From NCBI GenBank assembly GCA_021799485.1, contig JAJZAK010000010.1:1-64000 (forward strand): a stretch of DNA of 64,000 nucleotides. Direction: 5' to 3'. Every line of letters begins with the position of its first letter. Position 1 is the stretch's first letter. The notes under the pieces were generated by a model. It was not told where the DNA came from, did no database searches, and worked only from the letters and a program-made list of their open reading frames with translations. The position numbers and the translations under genes were made by a program. Source of the stretch: a bacterium (GTDB lineage Bacteria > Elusimicrobiota > Elusimicrobia > UBA1565 > UBA9628). Below are positions 34,099 through 41,968 of the stretch, piece after piece.

Positions 34099-37000
34099 TA
34101 CAGACTCTCCACAAGATGAGCCTCGCTCATCAGCTCCGCCAACTCCGGAAAAACAGCCTCGAATCGCTGCCCTCTCGAATGGTCCAGGCTGGCCGTGACT
34201 TGTCGGAATCGCGGGAGCAGCGCCGTCAGATCCCGCCTTCTCATATAATCGATCGCGGAACGGAAGGCTTGGATTCCCTGCTCGGCGAGGGCTCCGTATT
34301 CGGCATGCAGATACCTGATATGCCGCTCGTATTTTTCCGCGACTTGATCCTTCAGATGCCCGGGCAGGATCTGGATCCGGTAATTTCCAGGCGCCATGAG
34401 AAAGCTGATATGACAATCGGACGGAGGGCGGATGTATCGCTTCTCGAGCCATTCCCGGTGCAAGTCGGGAAGGGCGAAGGAGTTGAAGACGGAAAGAGTC
34501 GGCCCCATGTCGAAATGCACGTGCGGGCTCATCATGCGGAGCTTTTCCCTATTGCGAACGACCTGATCCCACTTCTGCCCGTGACGGATGTATTCGCCGC
34601 GCCGGCCGGAAGCGTCCAGGCTTGCCAGCACCCCCACATCCCGGAATTGGCGCCATAGTTCAAAGGCGTCGCCATCCGCCGTCCTCGTTTCCGAAAAATT
34701 CGTGGTATAGGTTATTTTGACGTCTTGGAGGCGCCGCTCTACGAGCCGTCGCAGAAGCGCGTAATGCCAGCGCGATATCAGCGGCTCCCCTCCGGAAAAG
34801 TGAATTCTTTGGAGGTGCGGCAGGAGGGGGTCCAGTTCGTCAAGCAACCCGTTCAGGTCGCTTCGAGCTTTTTGCAGTCGTCGGCCTTCGTCTGGCGGCC
34901 CCCAGAGTCGGAGATGCTCCGCATACCACCGCGCGCTTCTCTCGGGACAACAATAACGGCAGGCGAAGTTGCACTCATTGGAGAGGTTGAGCTCCAATTT
35001 TAATAGCCGGAAGGCCAAAACGCCGCCATCCGGCTTGGTAAAGCAGGCTCTGCCGAAATGCCGCGCGTAAATCTTATTGCTCTCCATTCTTCGGCTGTGG
35101 ACATGGGAATCTTCCAACTCGTAGCAGGTCAAACATTGAGGGCTTTTGCGTCCCGCCAGCATGTTGCGCCGAAGCTGGCGGAGATCGGGTCCATTCCAGA
35201 TCTCCTCCAGGGTCGCGGCGCGCGCGTTGCCGGTGTTCTCCGTGGGGCGCGCTTGGCAGCAGGGCAGAACCTGACCATTTTGCTGGATGACCATCGCGGT
35301 CCACGGAAGCATGCAGAAGGTTTTAGATCGCATCAAGAGCTCGTCGCGCCTGGATCCGATATCCCGGGCATCAATGCCCTCTTGGTCCGGCGCATTTCCA
35401 AGACAGACGCGAGGCTCGGGAGCCTTCGCGATCAAGCCGCCCCCGCCGGGCGCCTGAGCCCGCGAACGGTCGATGTCGCGCCAAGCGCTTGCCATCTCCT
35501 CGCCGCTTAAGCCGCAATCCAAGGCCATTTGAAGAGCCTTGCGCGCCGAATCAAGCTGGCCCAATTGGGAATGAAGCCACGCCATCTGAAGCCAAATTCG
35601 GGCATTATCGGGATTGCGCGCGGCTTCTTTCGAATAAAAGTCGAGAACCTCGGCATACACCTGGCCGCGGCGAACTCCCGCCTGAGAGAGACCCGGGCCC
35701 GCCGCGAACGACTTCTCATAGTCCGCAAGGGCCGCCTCCAGCCGCCCCTGAGCATAATGGACATTCCCCAGCTCAAAATAGACCACCGCGGCAAGCGCGC
35801 GGTCCTCATCAAGCTGCCGATAACACCGAAGGATTTCAAGAATGGCCTCTTCCGCGGGCTTCAATTCCCTTGCCTCCAGCATAGCCTTGATCCGCTCGAT
35901 GCGTTCAAGACAGATGTCGGATAAGCGTCGGCGGATGCGCCGAGATTCGGCCCCGGCGGGATCGATCTCCAACGCCTTTTGGAATGCTTCAAGCGCCTCG
36001 GTTGGCCTGCCGATATCCCGCAGGAAGTCTCCGTAGAAAAAATAAACGGCGCCCCAATCCCCCCTCTCCCGAGGCCTCGACAGAAGATCCTTAAAATGCT
36101 CCAAAGCCTCTCTCACCTTGCCCGCGTCGCGGTATTGCCTGGCCAGCCAAAATAAAGTCGTATTGTCCATGGGAGCGATCTCGCCCGCCCCTCGCTCCTT
36201 CCCGCCAAATAGCGGCGCAAGCTCGGGGAAAACCTCGACGACGTTTTCCCCGCGCAACGCGTCAAGGCGGCGGGTTTTCTCCAAAAGCCTGGGAAAGGCG
36301 GCGCTGCGATCCTCCGTGAATAAATAGCGCGCGGCCGCGGCGAAATCCTTCGCCGCCGGCAGATCGGCGCCCGTCTCCGCGAGCCGGCGGCAATGCGCTT
36401 CGTACTTGTCCCGTATCTTTTCCTTAAAATCTCCCGGGAGGGCCTGAATGCGGTATTCCTCGGGGTCGAAGAGAAGATTCAAATGAAATTTGCCCGGCTC
36501 CACCCACTTCTTGGCCAATGCCTCCAAATGAAAATCCGGCAAATGCCAGGCGTTCAAGGCGCTCACCGTGGCGTTGATGTGGAAATAAGCGCGGGGGCAG
36601 CCGCGGGCAAGACGCTCCCGGTTCAAGAGGATCTGGTCCCAGACCATGCCTTTGCGGAGATACTCCCCGCGCCTCCCCGAGGCGTCGAGGCTCGCCACGA
36701 TCTCGACGCTTTTGAATTGATCCCAAAGTCCGGCGAGATCGACACCCCGATGGCTCAAGACGGAAAAATTAGTGCTGTACAAAAGCCGGACATCGAAGCG
36801 CCGCTTCGAGATAAGCAATTCAAGAAACCGCAAGTGTTCGTCCATCAACAGCGGCTCTCCTCCGGCGAAATAAATCTCCTCGATGCCCGGCAAAAGCTTC
36901 TCCAGCTGGCCCCATAAATCTTGAGATTGCGAATACGCCGATACGAGCGCCGACTCCCCGACCTCCCAGCCCAGTGCCGCGGCATCCCGATGCCAAGCGC

Positions 37001-37418
37001 TGCTCAATTCCGGACGGCAGGTCCTGCATTTGAAATTGCAAAGATTCGAAAAGCGGATGTCCAAGTAAGGCAAGGCGAACTCGGGCACCGTGCCGTCCGG
37101 CCGCGTCGTCTCGACGCGGCTTAAATAATGGGCGTACTCGCGATTCGTCCTTGTTCTGAGGCTGAGGGCTCCGCTTTGTTCGGCGAGGTAGCAACGGGAA
37201 CATGCCGGGCTTTGTTTGTCTTCAAGCATTCGCAGGCGCAATTCCCTCATGCCGGAAGAGTTCCAAATCTGGGAAAGCGGCGTCGCTTTCATATTGCCCA
37301 CCGGGAATCCCCATGAGACGCAGCACGGGAACACATCTCCCTTCGTGTCGCTTCCCATGCCGACCCATGGCATGAGGCAGAAGGCGCGCGACCCTTTTAC
37401 CAGTTCCTCTGTTTTCAT
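34098..37418 (-). CDS. Giant tandem radical SAM protein: twitch-rSAM, TPR, twitch-rSAM
   Basis: A 1106-residue protein with two complete modules. Module 1 (about 1-405): FCLMPW at 13, PCC at 31, CSRCYLAE at 73, radical SAM motif CNFKCRTC (C127, C131, C134), FAGGEPLL, LDASGRRGEYLRKG. A TPR region (about 415-650) follows with repeats such as GRPTEALEAFQKALEIDP and GRLEAALADYEKSF. Module 2 (about 690-1106): FCMLPW at 701, LPCC, CLTCYELED, CNFACRYC (C816, C820, C823), FSGGEPLI, LDASGRRGEYIRHG. All cluster cysteines are present in both, so both should be active. Module 2 with its preceding TPR resembles the 30887 protein more than it resembles module 1. ATG at 37418 starts shortly before FCLMPW. 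Confidence 0.92.
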   Translation of the reverse strand: MKTEELVKGSRAFCLMPWVGMGSDTKGDVFPCCVSWGFPVGNMKATPLSQIWNSSGMRELRLRMLEDKQSPACSRCYLAEQSGALSLRTRTNREYAHYLSRVETTRPDGTVPEFALPYLDIRFSNLCNFKCRTCRPELSSAWHRDAAALGWEVGESALVSAYSQSQDLWGQLEKLLPGIEEIYFAGGEPLLMDEHLRFLELLISKRRFDVRLLYSTNFSVLSHRGVDLAGLWDQFKSVEIVASLDASGRRGEYLRKGMVWDQILLNRERLARGCPRAYFHINATVSALNAWHLPDFHLEALAKKWVEPGKFHLNLLFDPEEYRIQALPGDFKEKIRDKYEAHCRRLAETGADLPAAKDFAAAARYLFTEDRSAAFPRLLEKTRRLDALRGENVVEVFPELAPLFGGKERGAGEIAPMDNTTLFWLARQYRDAGKVREALEHFKDLLSRPRERGDWGAVYFFYGDFLRDIGRPTEALEAFQKALEIDPAGAESRRIRRRLSDICLERIERIKAMLEARELKPAEEAILEILRCYRQLDEDRALAAVVYFELGNVHYAQGRLEAALADYEKSFAAGPGLSQAGVRRGQVYAEVLDFYSKEAARNPDNARIWLQMAWLHSQLGQLDSARKALQMALDCGLSGEEMASAWRDIDRSRAQAPGGGGLIAKAPEPRVCLGNAPDQEGIDARDIGSRRDELLMRSKTFCMLPWTAMVIQQNGQVLPCCQARPTENTGNARAATLEEIWNGPDLRQLRRNMLAGRKSPQCLTCYELEDSHVHSRRMESNKIYARHFGRACFTKPDGGVLAFRLLKLELNLSNECNFACRYCCPERSARWYAEHLRLWGPPDEGRRLQKARSDLNGLLDELDPLLPHLQRIHFSGGEPLISRWHYALLRRLVERRLQDVKITYTTNFSETRTADGDAFELWRQFRDVGVLASLDASGRRGEYIRHGQKWDQVVRNREKLRMMSPHVHFDMGPTLSVFNSFALPDLHREWLEKRYIRPPSDCHISFLMAPGNYRIQILPGHLKDQVAEKYERHIRYLHAEYGALAEQGIQAFRSAIDYMRRRDLTALLPRFRQVTASLDHSRGQRFEAVFPELAELMSEAHLVESL

Positions 37419-37449
37419 TTGGCCAACGCGCTCTCAAAGCGCGGGAAGG

Positions 37450-38853
37450 TCAGGACCAGTACCACTCCATGTGATGCTTCCAGGTCTCCATCAGGGCGCC
37501 CGAGAGGCAGAACTTCCGGCAAATCCCGCCGAAGCGACGCTCCGCGATGCCCAGGCGCACCCGCTGCATGGGAAGACCATTCCAGATCTCCATGATGGAG
37601 TTCTCGTCGACATTGCCGATATAGCGCTCGCCGCAATGCCAATTCGGAAGAACCCCGCCGCCGTTCCTTAAAATCAGGTTCTTCCAGGGCGAAAGGCAAA
37701 AAGACGAATATTCGGGCCCCGTGAAGCGCGCGCCGTCCTCGACCGACATCGGCATCAAGGAGAAGCGCTTCTCATGCTCCGCCTCGTCGAGGGAGTGGTT
37801 CTGGTCCTCGGGGCCGGGAGGAGGAGGCAGGTTGTCTTCCAAATAGATGCCGTAATCGAGACAGCGCTGCCTGGCCTCGGCCCTCTGGGCCTCCACGTCT
37901 CGCGCGATTTTCTCCTGGCTGTAATTGAAAATGTCGATTTTGCGGTAGAGATCCCCTTCCATGGGGCTCAACGCCACGCCGTCAAAGCCATGAGCCCTCG
38001 CGAACTCGATCATGTCGACGATCTGGTGGTAATTGAGCCGCTGCACCACCATGTGGATCCAAAAGCCGATGCGGCGGCTCCGCCGCGCCATCTCGTTATT
38101 CAAGTTATCGATGGACTTCAGGATCTTCTCGAAGCTCGCCAGCACCCGGATTTTCTCGAACACCTCGGGCGTCGCCCCGTCGATCGAGATTTTCATGTGG
38201 ACGTTCAGGCTCACCAGAATCTCCGCCCAGCGCTTGTCGATATGCTGGCCGTTCGTGATGAAATTCTGCAGCATCCGGGGATAGTCGCGTCCCCGGAGGA
38301 GAATGCCTTCGAGGACGGCCCGATCCATCTCGAAGGGCTCCCCGCCCTGCCACAGGATGTCCTCCAGGTAAGGATAAAGCGCCGCGACCTCGTCGAGCGT
38401 TTTCCTCGACATGTCCCACGGCTTCTCCTTCCAGAACGTGCACATGATGCAGTGGACCGAGCATCGGCTCGTGGGCCGGATCGTCAGCCGCGTGGGAAAG
38501 GAATCGAGCTTAATCTTGCCTTCGCTGGCCTCCCTTTCGTTAAGAAGCAGATTTTGGATGAAGGGCTCCCCACTCTGTCCGAATTTCCGCTCCATCGCGC
38601 GCAGCGCCGCCCAGGCCTCCTCCTGTTTGCCGAAGCGGCGCAGGGACTGCAGAACAAGGAGCCGCATGCGCAAATCCTTATGTTCGGGGAGCGCCCCCGT
38701 CGAGAGGCACTTCTGCAGCTCGTCGACGGTCCTGGGATAGTCGTTGTTGAGATAATGCCGCCGGGCATTTCGCTCATGGATCCGCGCTGCTTCCTCGGGA
38801 GAAGAACGCGGCGGCGCGACGGATCCGGCCTCGACGCCGGATCCTGAAATCAT
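37450..38853 (-). CDS. Radical SAM/SPASM protein with N-terminal TPR-like region
   Basis: A 467-residue protein. Residues 20-110 are helical and TPR-like (HYLNNDYPRTVDELQKCL). The radical SAM motif is CSVHCIMC (C131, C135, C138), followed by LWQGGEPFEMD (the GGEP loop) and KISIDGATPEVFEKIR, typical of the SPASM group. The C-terminus has FCLSPWKNLILRNGGGVLP, NWHCGERYIGN, IWNGLPMQRVR and CRKFCLSG, a classic SPASM domain for auxiliary clusters. ATG at 38853 overlaps the upstream stop (ATGA). Related proteins modify peptides (for example anSME-like, sactionine or epimerase enzymes); substrate unknown. Confidence 0.88.
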   Translation of the reverse strand: MISGSGVEAGSVAPPRSSPEEAARIHERNARRHYLNNDYPRTVDELQKCLSTGALPEHKDLRMRLLVLQSLRRFGKQEEAWAALRAMERKFGQSGEPFIQNLLLNEREASEGKIKLDSFPTRLTIRPTSRCSVHCIMCTFWKEKPWDMSRKTLDEVAALYPYLEDILWQGGEPFEMDRAVLEGILLRGRDYPRMLQNFITNGQHIDKRWAEILVSLNVHMKISIDGATPEVFEKIRVLASFEKILKSIDNLNNEMARRSRRIGFWIHMVVQRLNYHQIVDMIEFARAHGFDGVALSPMEGDLYRKIDIFNYSQEKIARDVEAQRAEARQRCLDYGIYLEDNLPPPPGPEDQNHSLDEAEHEKRFSLMPMSVEDGARFTGPEYSSFCLSPWKNLILRNGGGVLPNWHCGERYIGNVDENSIMEIWNGLPMQRVRLGIAERRFGGICRKFCLSGALMETWKHHMEWYWS

Positions 38854-39380
38854 CCGTTTCTCCCCATGATCACCCCGCCGGCAGCGGTCTCCCATCCCAG
38901 ATGCCTATAAAGCATGTCGATCGCCGGCCCTAGAAACGCGCGGAAAGGGGCGGCCATATCCCTCGCGAATTCGACGTTTTCGACGGCGAGATGCCGCGCG
39001 TGCTCGACAGCCCGCCGCGGATCCAGCGGGTCGAACCAGAACCCTCCGCAGCGCGAGCCCCCGCCCGGAAGCTGCAAAAAGCCCGAGCGCGGCGCGTTTT
39101 TGTCCATGACGACAAAAACGGGAAGGCTGGGCCGGACATTCCTCACGAAACTCATTTCCATATTGACGAAATAGAGGCTCTCCCCGCCGGCCATGGCCCA
39201 CACGAGGAAGAGATCGGAGGCCAAGATCGCCTCCCTGACGGCGGGCGGCATGGACGTCTTGGGCTCCCATGGCCGCGGCGCCATGAACAGCTCCACGCCC
39301 GACTCGACTCCGGTCTCCGCCAGCCTCTCGAGGAGCCGGCCGTCTCCCTCGGCGACGCTTCGGCTCAGATAGACTTTCAC
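38850..39380 (-). CDS. TIR-like or nucleoside deoxyribosyltransferase-like Rossmann protein
   Basis: A 176-residue protein starting with GTG at 39380: VKVYLSRSVAEGDGRLLERL. The pattern of strand, helix, ELFMAPRPW, then AVREAILASDLFLVWAM and SLYFVNMEMSFVRN with LPVFVVMDKNAP, resembles TIR or nucleoside 2-deoxyribosyltransferase-like domains; the glutamate in VNMEMSFVRN sits where such enzymes place a conserved acidic residue. If it has that fold, it might cleave NAD or a nucleoside, or serve as a scaffold. It lies between two radical SAM genes with an ATGA overlap downstream. The family call is tentative. Confidence 0.5.
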   Translation of the reverse strand: MKVYLSRSVAEGDGRLLERLAETGVESGVELFMAPRPWEPKTSMPPAVREAILASDLFLVWAMAGGESLYFVNMEMSFVRNVRPSLPVFVVMDKNAPRSGFLQLPGGGSRCGGFWFDPLDPRRAVEHARHLAVENVEFARDMAAPFRAFLGPAIDMLYRHLGWETAAGGVIMGRNG

Positions 39381-39391
39381 GGCTCCGCGCC

Positions 39392-40501
39392 TCAACCGGC
39401 CGCGGGGACGACATCCTTCTTTTCGACCCCCACCCAATGCCTCAGCCACCTCTCCTCTTCCCCGACGATCATGCTCTTCCAGCAGGAACAGGCCGGAAAT
39501 TCGCAGATCTTCGGCTCATCATAGAGCTTGAACGTCCCGTCGATGAGATTCCCCATCATTCCGCGCTCGTCAGGATCGAGGAAGCAGCAGCGCAGGGCGT
39601 TGCCGTCCGGATGGATCTTCGCGTACATCTGCCCCGCCCGGCAGTTCGCCGCGCGGCGCGTGTGATTCTCGCCCCCCTGATTGGCGCCTTTATACCAATT
39701 GCCGTAATCTTCCGACAGCACGGGATTGCCGCTGAGCCCGTTGATGAAGCGGCGCTGCTCGGGGGCATAGGCGTCCGGATAATCCTTGCCTTTAAAGCGC
39801 CCCCGAAAAGGAATGAGGGTCAGCACGACGCCGATGTCCTCGTAAGCCTTTTTGAACTCGGGGATTCGATCGAGATGGGGGGGCCAACAAATATAGTTGA
39901 CGCCCTGGAGGTCGAAACCCGCCTCCCGCAGCCGACGACATTTCTCGACGTGCGTTTTGAGGTCCGCGAACTCGGGATGGAACGAGGGAGAGAACCGGAA
40001 GGAGCCGGGCTTCACCTTGGCGATGAACTCCCTGATATCGAACGACAGGTTCGTATCACACTCCATCGTATGCTTCTCCATGACGTGGGCCAGGATGTCG
40101 ATGAAGCGCGGGTAATAGAACGGCTCGCCCCCCGAACAATGGATATGCGCGCTGCCGTAGCGGTCGTAAATCCCGTCCCAAATCTCCATCCATTTCTCGG
40201 CGGGAATCGGCGCGCGGCTTTTCTTGCTGAGGACCGAATCCCATTGAGGGCTCTCGAAAATGATGCAATACGTGCATCGGTAGTTGCAGACGTAGCTGAT
40301 GTCCCAAGTGAAGAAGACGCGATAAGGCGGCGTCAGCTGGCGCTGCGGTACGGCAGCAACGACATGGTCCAACCCGCCTTCCATGGCGGGGAAACCTGAA
40401 AGACCGACGAAGGAGACGTTTCCCGCGCGGCTTACGCCCGAGTGCCCGTCCCCACATCCGCTGCCGCAGCCCGACCCGCAACCGCCCCCGCATCCACCCA
40501 T
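39392..40501 (-). CDS. Radical SAM protein with Gly-Cys repeat N-terminus
   Basis: A 369-residue protein whose first 19 residues are nearly only Gly and Cys with cysteines at 4, 8, 12 and 16 (CX3 spacing). The radical SAM motif is CNYRCTYC (C72, C76, C79); CSGGEPFYYP follows; the C-terminus has NCRAGQMYAKIHPDG, LRCCFLD and CEFPACSCWKSM, a short SPASM-like auxiliary region. A strong ribosome binding site AAGGAGG sits 5 bases ahead of ATG 40501, so the Cys-rich start is real. The tail could carry an extra metal cluster or be a modification target. The gene overlaps the preceding small ORF by 70 bp. Substrate unknown. Confidence 0.88.
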   Translation of the reverse strand: MGGCGGGCGSGCGSGCGDGHSGVSRAGNVSFVGLSGFPAMEGGLDHVVAAVPQRQLTPPYRVFFTWDISYVCNYRCTYCIIFESPQWDSVLSKKSRAPIPAEKWMEIWDGIYDRYGSAHIHCSGGEPFYYPRFIDILAHVMEKHTMECDTNLSFDIREFIAKVKPGSFRFSPSFHPEFADLKTHVEKCRRLREAGFDLQGVNYICWPPHLDRIPEFKKAYEDIGVVLTLIPFRGRFKGKDYPDAYAPEQRRFINGLSGNPVLSEDYGNWYKGANQGGENHTRRAANCRAGQMYAKIHPDGNALRCCFLDPDERGMMGNLIDGTFKLYDEPKICEFPACSCWKSMIVGEEERWLRHWVGVEKKDVVPAAG

Positions 40502-40881
40502 GTTCCCTCCTTAAATACCCCCCTCGAGCCGCCGGCGACGATCGCGAAGCCGAGCCCGCCCTTGCCGTCGTCGAGCGCCTCGACTTCCAACCCAAGAACC
40601 GTCCTTTTTTGTCCTGGCGAAAACGGCAGCTGGTTGAGCCTGAAGAGCCCCACGCACGCGGGCGCGCCCGCCACGATGGTCGTGGGCTTCGCGATCGCCT
40701 CGACGGCCGATCGTTGGGCCGCGCTTGGGTCGCTCCTGCTCAAGCAAATGATGTCCGCCGCGCGGCCCCGCCGAACCTTCTCGGAGGGATCGACGTAGAC
40801 GCAGACGCCCTTCCATTCAAAGCAGCATCCCCCGATCCCAGCGGGGATGATTTCCGGATTCGCAGGCCCCGGCTTTCTCAT
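40432..40881 (-). CDS. Small protein resembling a degenerate UlaG-type metallo-beta-lactamase fold
   Basis: A 149-residue protein; ATG at 40881 overlaps the TGA of the upstream radical SAM gene. The layout GIGGCCFEWKGVCVYVDPSE, then ADIICLSRSDPSAAQRSAVE, then VAGAPACVGLF and LPFSPGQKRTVLGLEVEAL recalls UlaG/YycJ-like beta-lactamase-fold proteins (phosphate-strand IDP, HxHxDH region, basis strand). However, the HxHxDH metal site is replaced by SRSDPSA, so hydrolase activity is unlikely. It may be a binding or structural partner of the radical SAM enzymes. The last 23 codons overlap the next gene in another frame. Family assignment is inference. Confidence 0.5.
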   Translation of the reverse strand: MRKPGPANPEIIPAGIGGCCFEWKGVCVYVDPSEKVRRGRAADIICLSRSDPSAAQRSAVEAIAKPTTIVAGAPACVGLFRLNQLPFSPGQKRTVLGLEVEALDDGKGGLGFAIVAGGSRGVFKEGTWVDAGAVAGRAAAADVGTGTRA

Positions 40882-41966
40882 GGAGCGAGGACCTCCGCCT
40901 TCGCCTGCCAGACGGGGTGATCGGCCGACTGCCAAAGCATGCCGACCTTCTCCTCATAGCGGCCGGAGACCATCGGTTTCCAGCAGGAGCAGGCGACCAC
41001 CGTGCAGGGCCTGGGCTCGTCGTAAAGCTTGAGATTCTCGTCCGTAATATGGCCCAGAATGTCGACGCCCGTGTGGCAGCAGCGCCGCACGGTGCCGTCG
41101 GAGTAGATCTTGGCGTAAAGCTCGCCCATGTGGCAGGGGATGCCCAGGAAATTCTTGTCGTCGGGCTTGGCGTTCGCGTAGTCCTGCCATTGCTTGTTCA
41201 AGGTCTTGCCGAGTTCGTCCTTGGACTTCTCGACCTGCATCCCGAGGATCCGCCTCTCGTCGTCCGTGTAGGCCATGGGATAGCGCTTGCCCTCGTAGAC
41301 GCCGTTGAACGGGATGATTTTAAAGAGAACGCGCTCTTTCTCGAACATCTCTCGAATGGGTTCCACCCGATGGAGCGTCGGAGGATACGCGACCAGGGAG
41401 GCCGAGATGAGCTGGTTGCCGCGATCCCGCAAGATCAGGAGCTTCTTGAGGAACTCCCCGGGCTCGACGTGGTCCAGGTGAAGGCTCCCCGAGATGGCAA
41501 TGCCCTGGGCCGGGACCTTCTTGATCCATTCCTCGACGTCGAAGCTGAGATTCGTCGTGATGTCGACGGTATGCATCTCGAGGATCATGGCGACAAGATT
41601 GATGAAGTCCGGGTAGATGGTGGGCTCGCCGCCGGCGAAGCGGACCTGGCAGCAACCGTAGAGCTTGAACATCCGGCCCCAAATCTTGCGCCATTCCTCG
41701 ACCGGCAACGTCAAAAACGAGGCGCTTTCGTTATGCACGACGCAATAGCGGCAACGGTAGTTGCAGGGAAGAATGATCTCCCAATTCCAATGAACCTTAT
41801 AGGGGGGGGCGCGTCGCGGCAGAAGGGGCTTGTAATCCTCGAGCCGGTGAGGAATCGCGTAATCCAATTCCCCACGCGCGGCGAGGTCTCCCTCCGCGAC
41901 GAAAGGGGCCGCTTCATGCTCTTTGGAGCCGCAACCCGAGCAGGATCCCGTCGAACAATTTCCCAT
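40878..41966 (-). CDS. Radical SAM/SPASM-like protein with Cys-rich N-terminus
   Basis: A 362-residue protein. N-terminus MGNCSTGSCSGCGSKE has cysteines at 4, 9 and 12. The radical SAM motif CNYRCRYC (C68, C72, C75) is followed by FAGGEPTIYP. C-terminus: CHMGELYAKIYSDGTVRRCC and CTVVACSCWKPMVSG, the same auxiliary-cluster region as in the 39392 protein, its closest relative here. Two bases separate it from the upstream stop. ATG at 41966 lies next to a weak purine-rich stretch. Substrate unknown. Confidence 0.88.
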   Translation of the reverse strand: MGNCSTGSCSGCGSKEHEAAPFVAEGDLAARGELDYAIPHRLEDYKPLLPRRAPPYKVHWNWEIILPCNYRCRYCVVHNESASFLTLPVEEWRKIWGRMFKLYGCCQVRFAGGEPTIYPDFINLVAMILEMHTVDITTNLSFDVEEWIKKVPAQGIAISGSLHLDHVEPGEFLKKLLILRDRGNQLISASLVAYPPTLHRVEPIREMFEKERVLFKIIPFNGVYEGKRYPMAYTDDERRILGMQVEKSKDELGKTLNKQWQDYANAKPDDKNFLGIPCHMGELYAKIYSDGTVRRCCHTGVDILGHITDENLKLYDEPRPCTVVACSCWKPMVSGRYEEKVGMLWQSADHPVWQAKAEVLAP

Positions 41967-41968
41967 GT

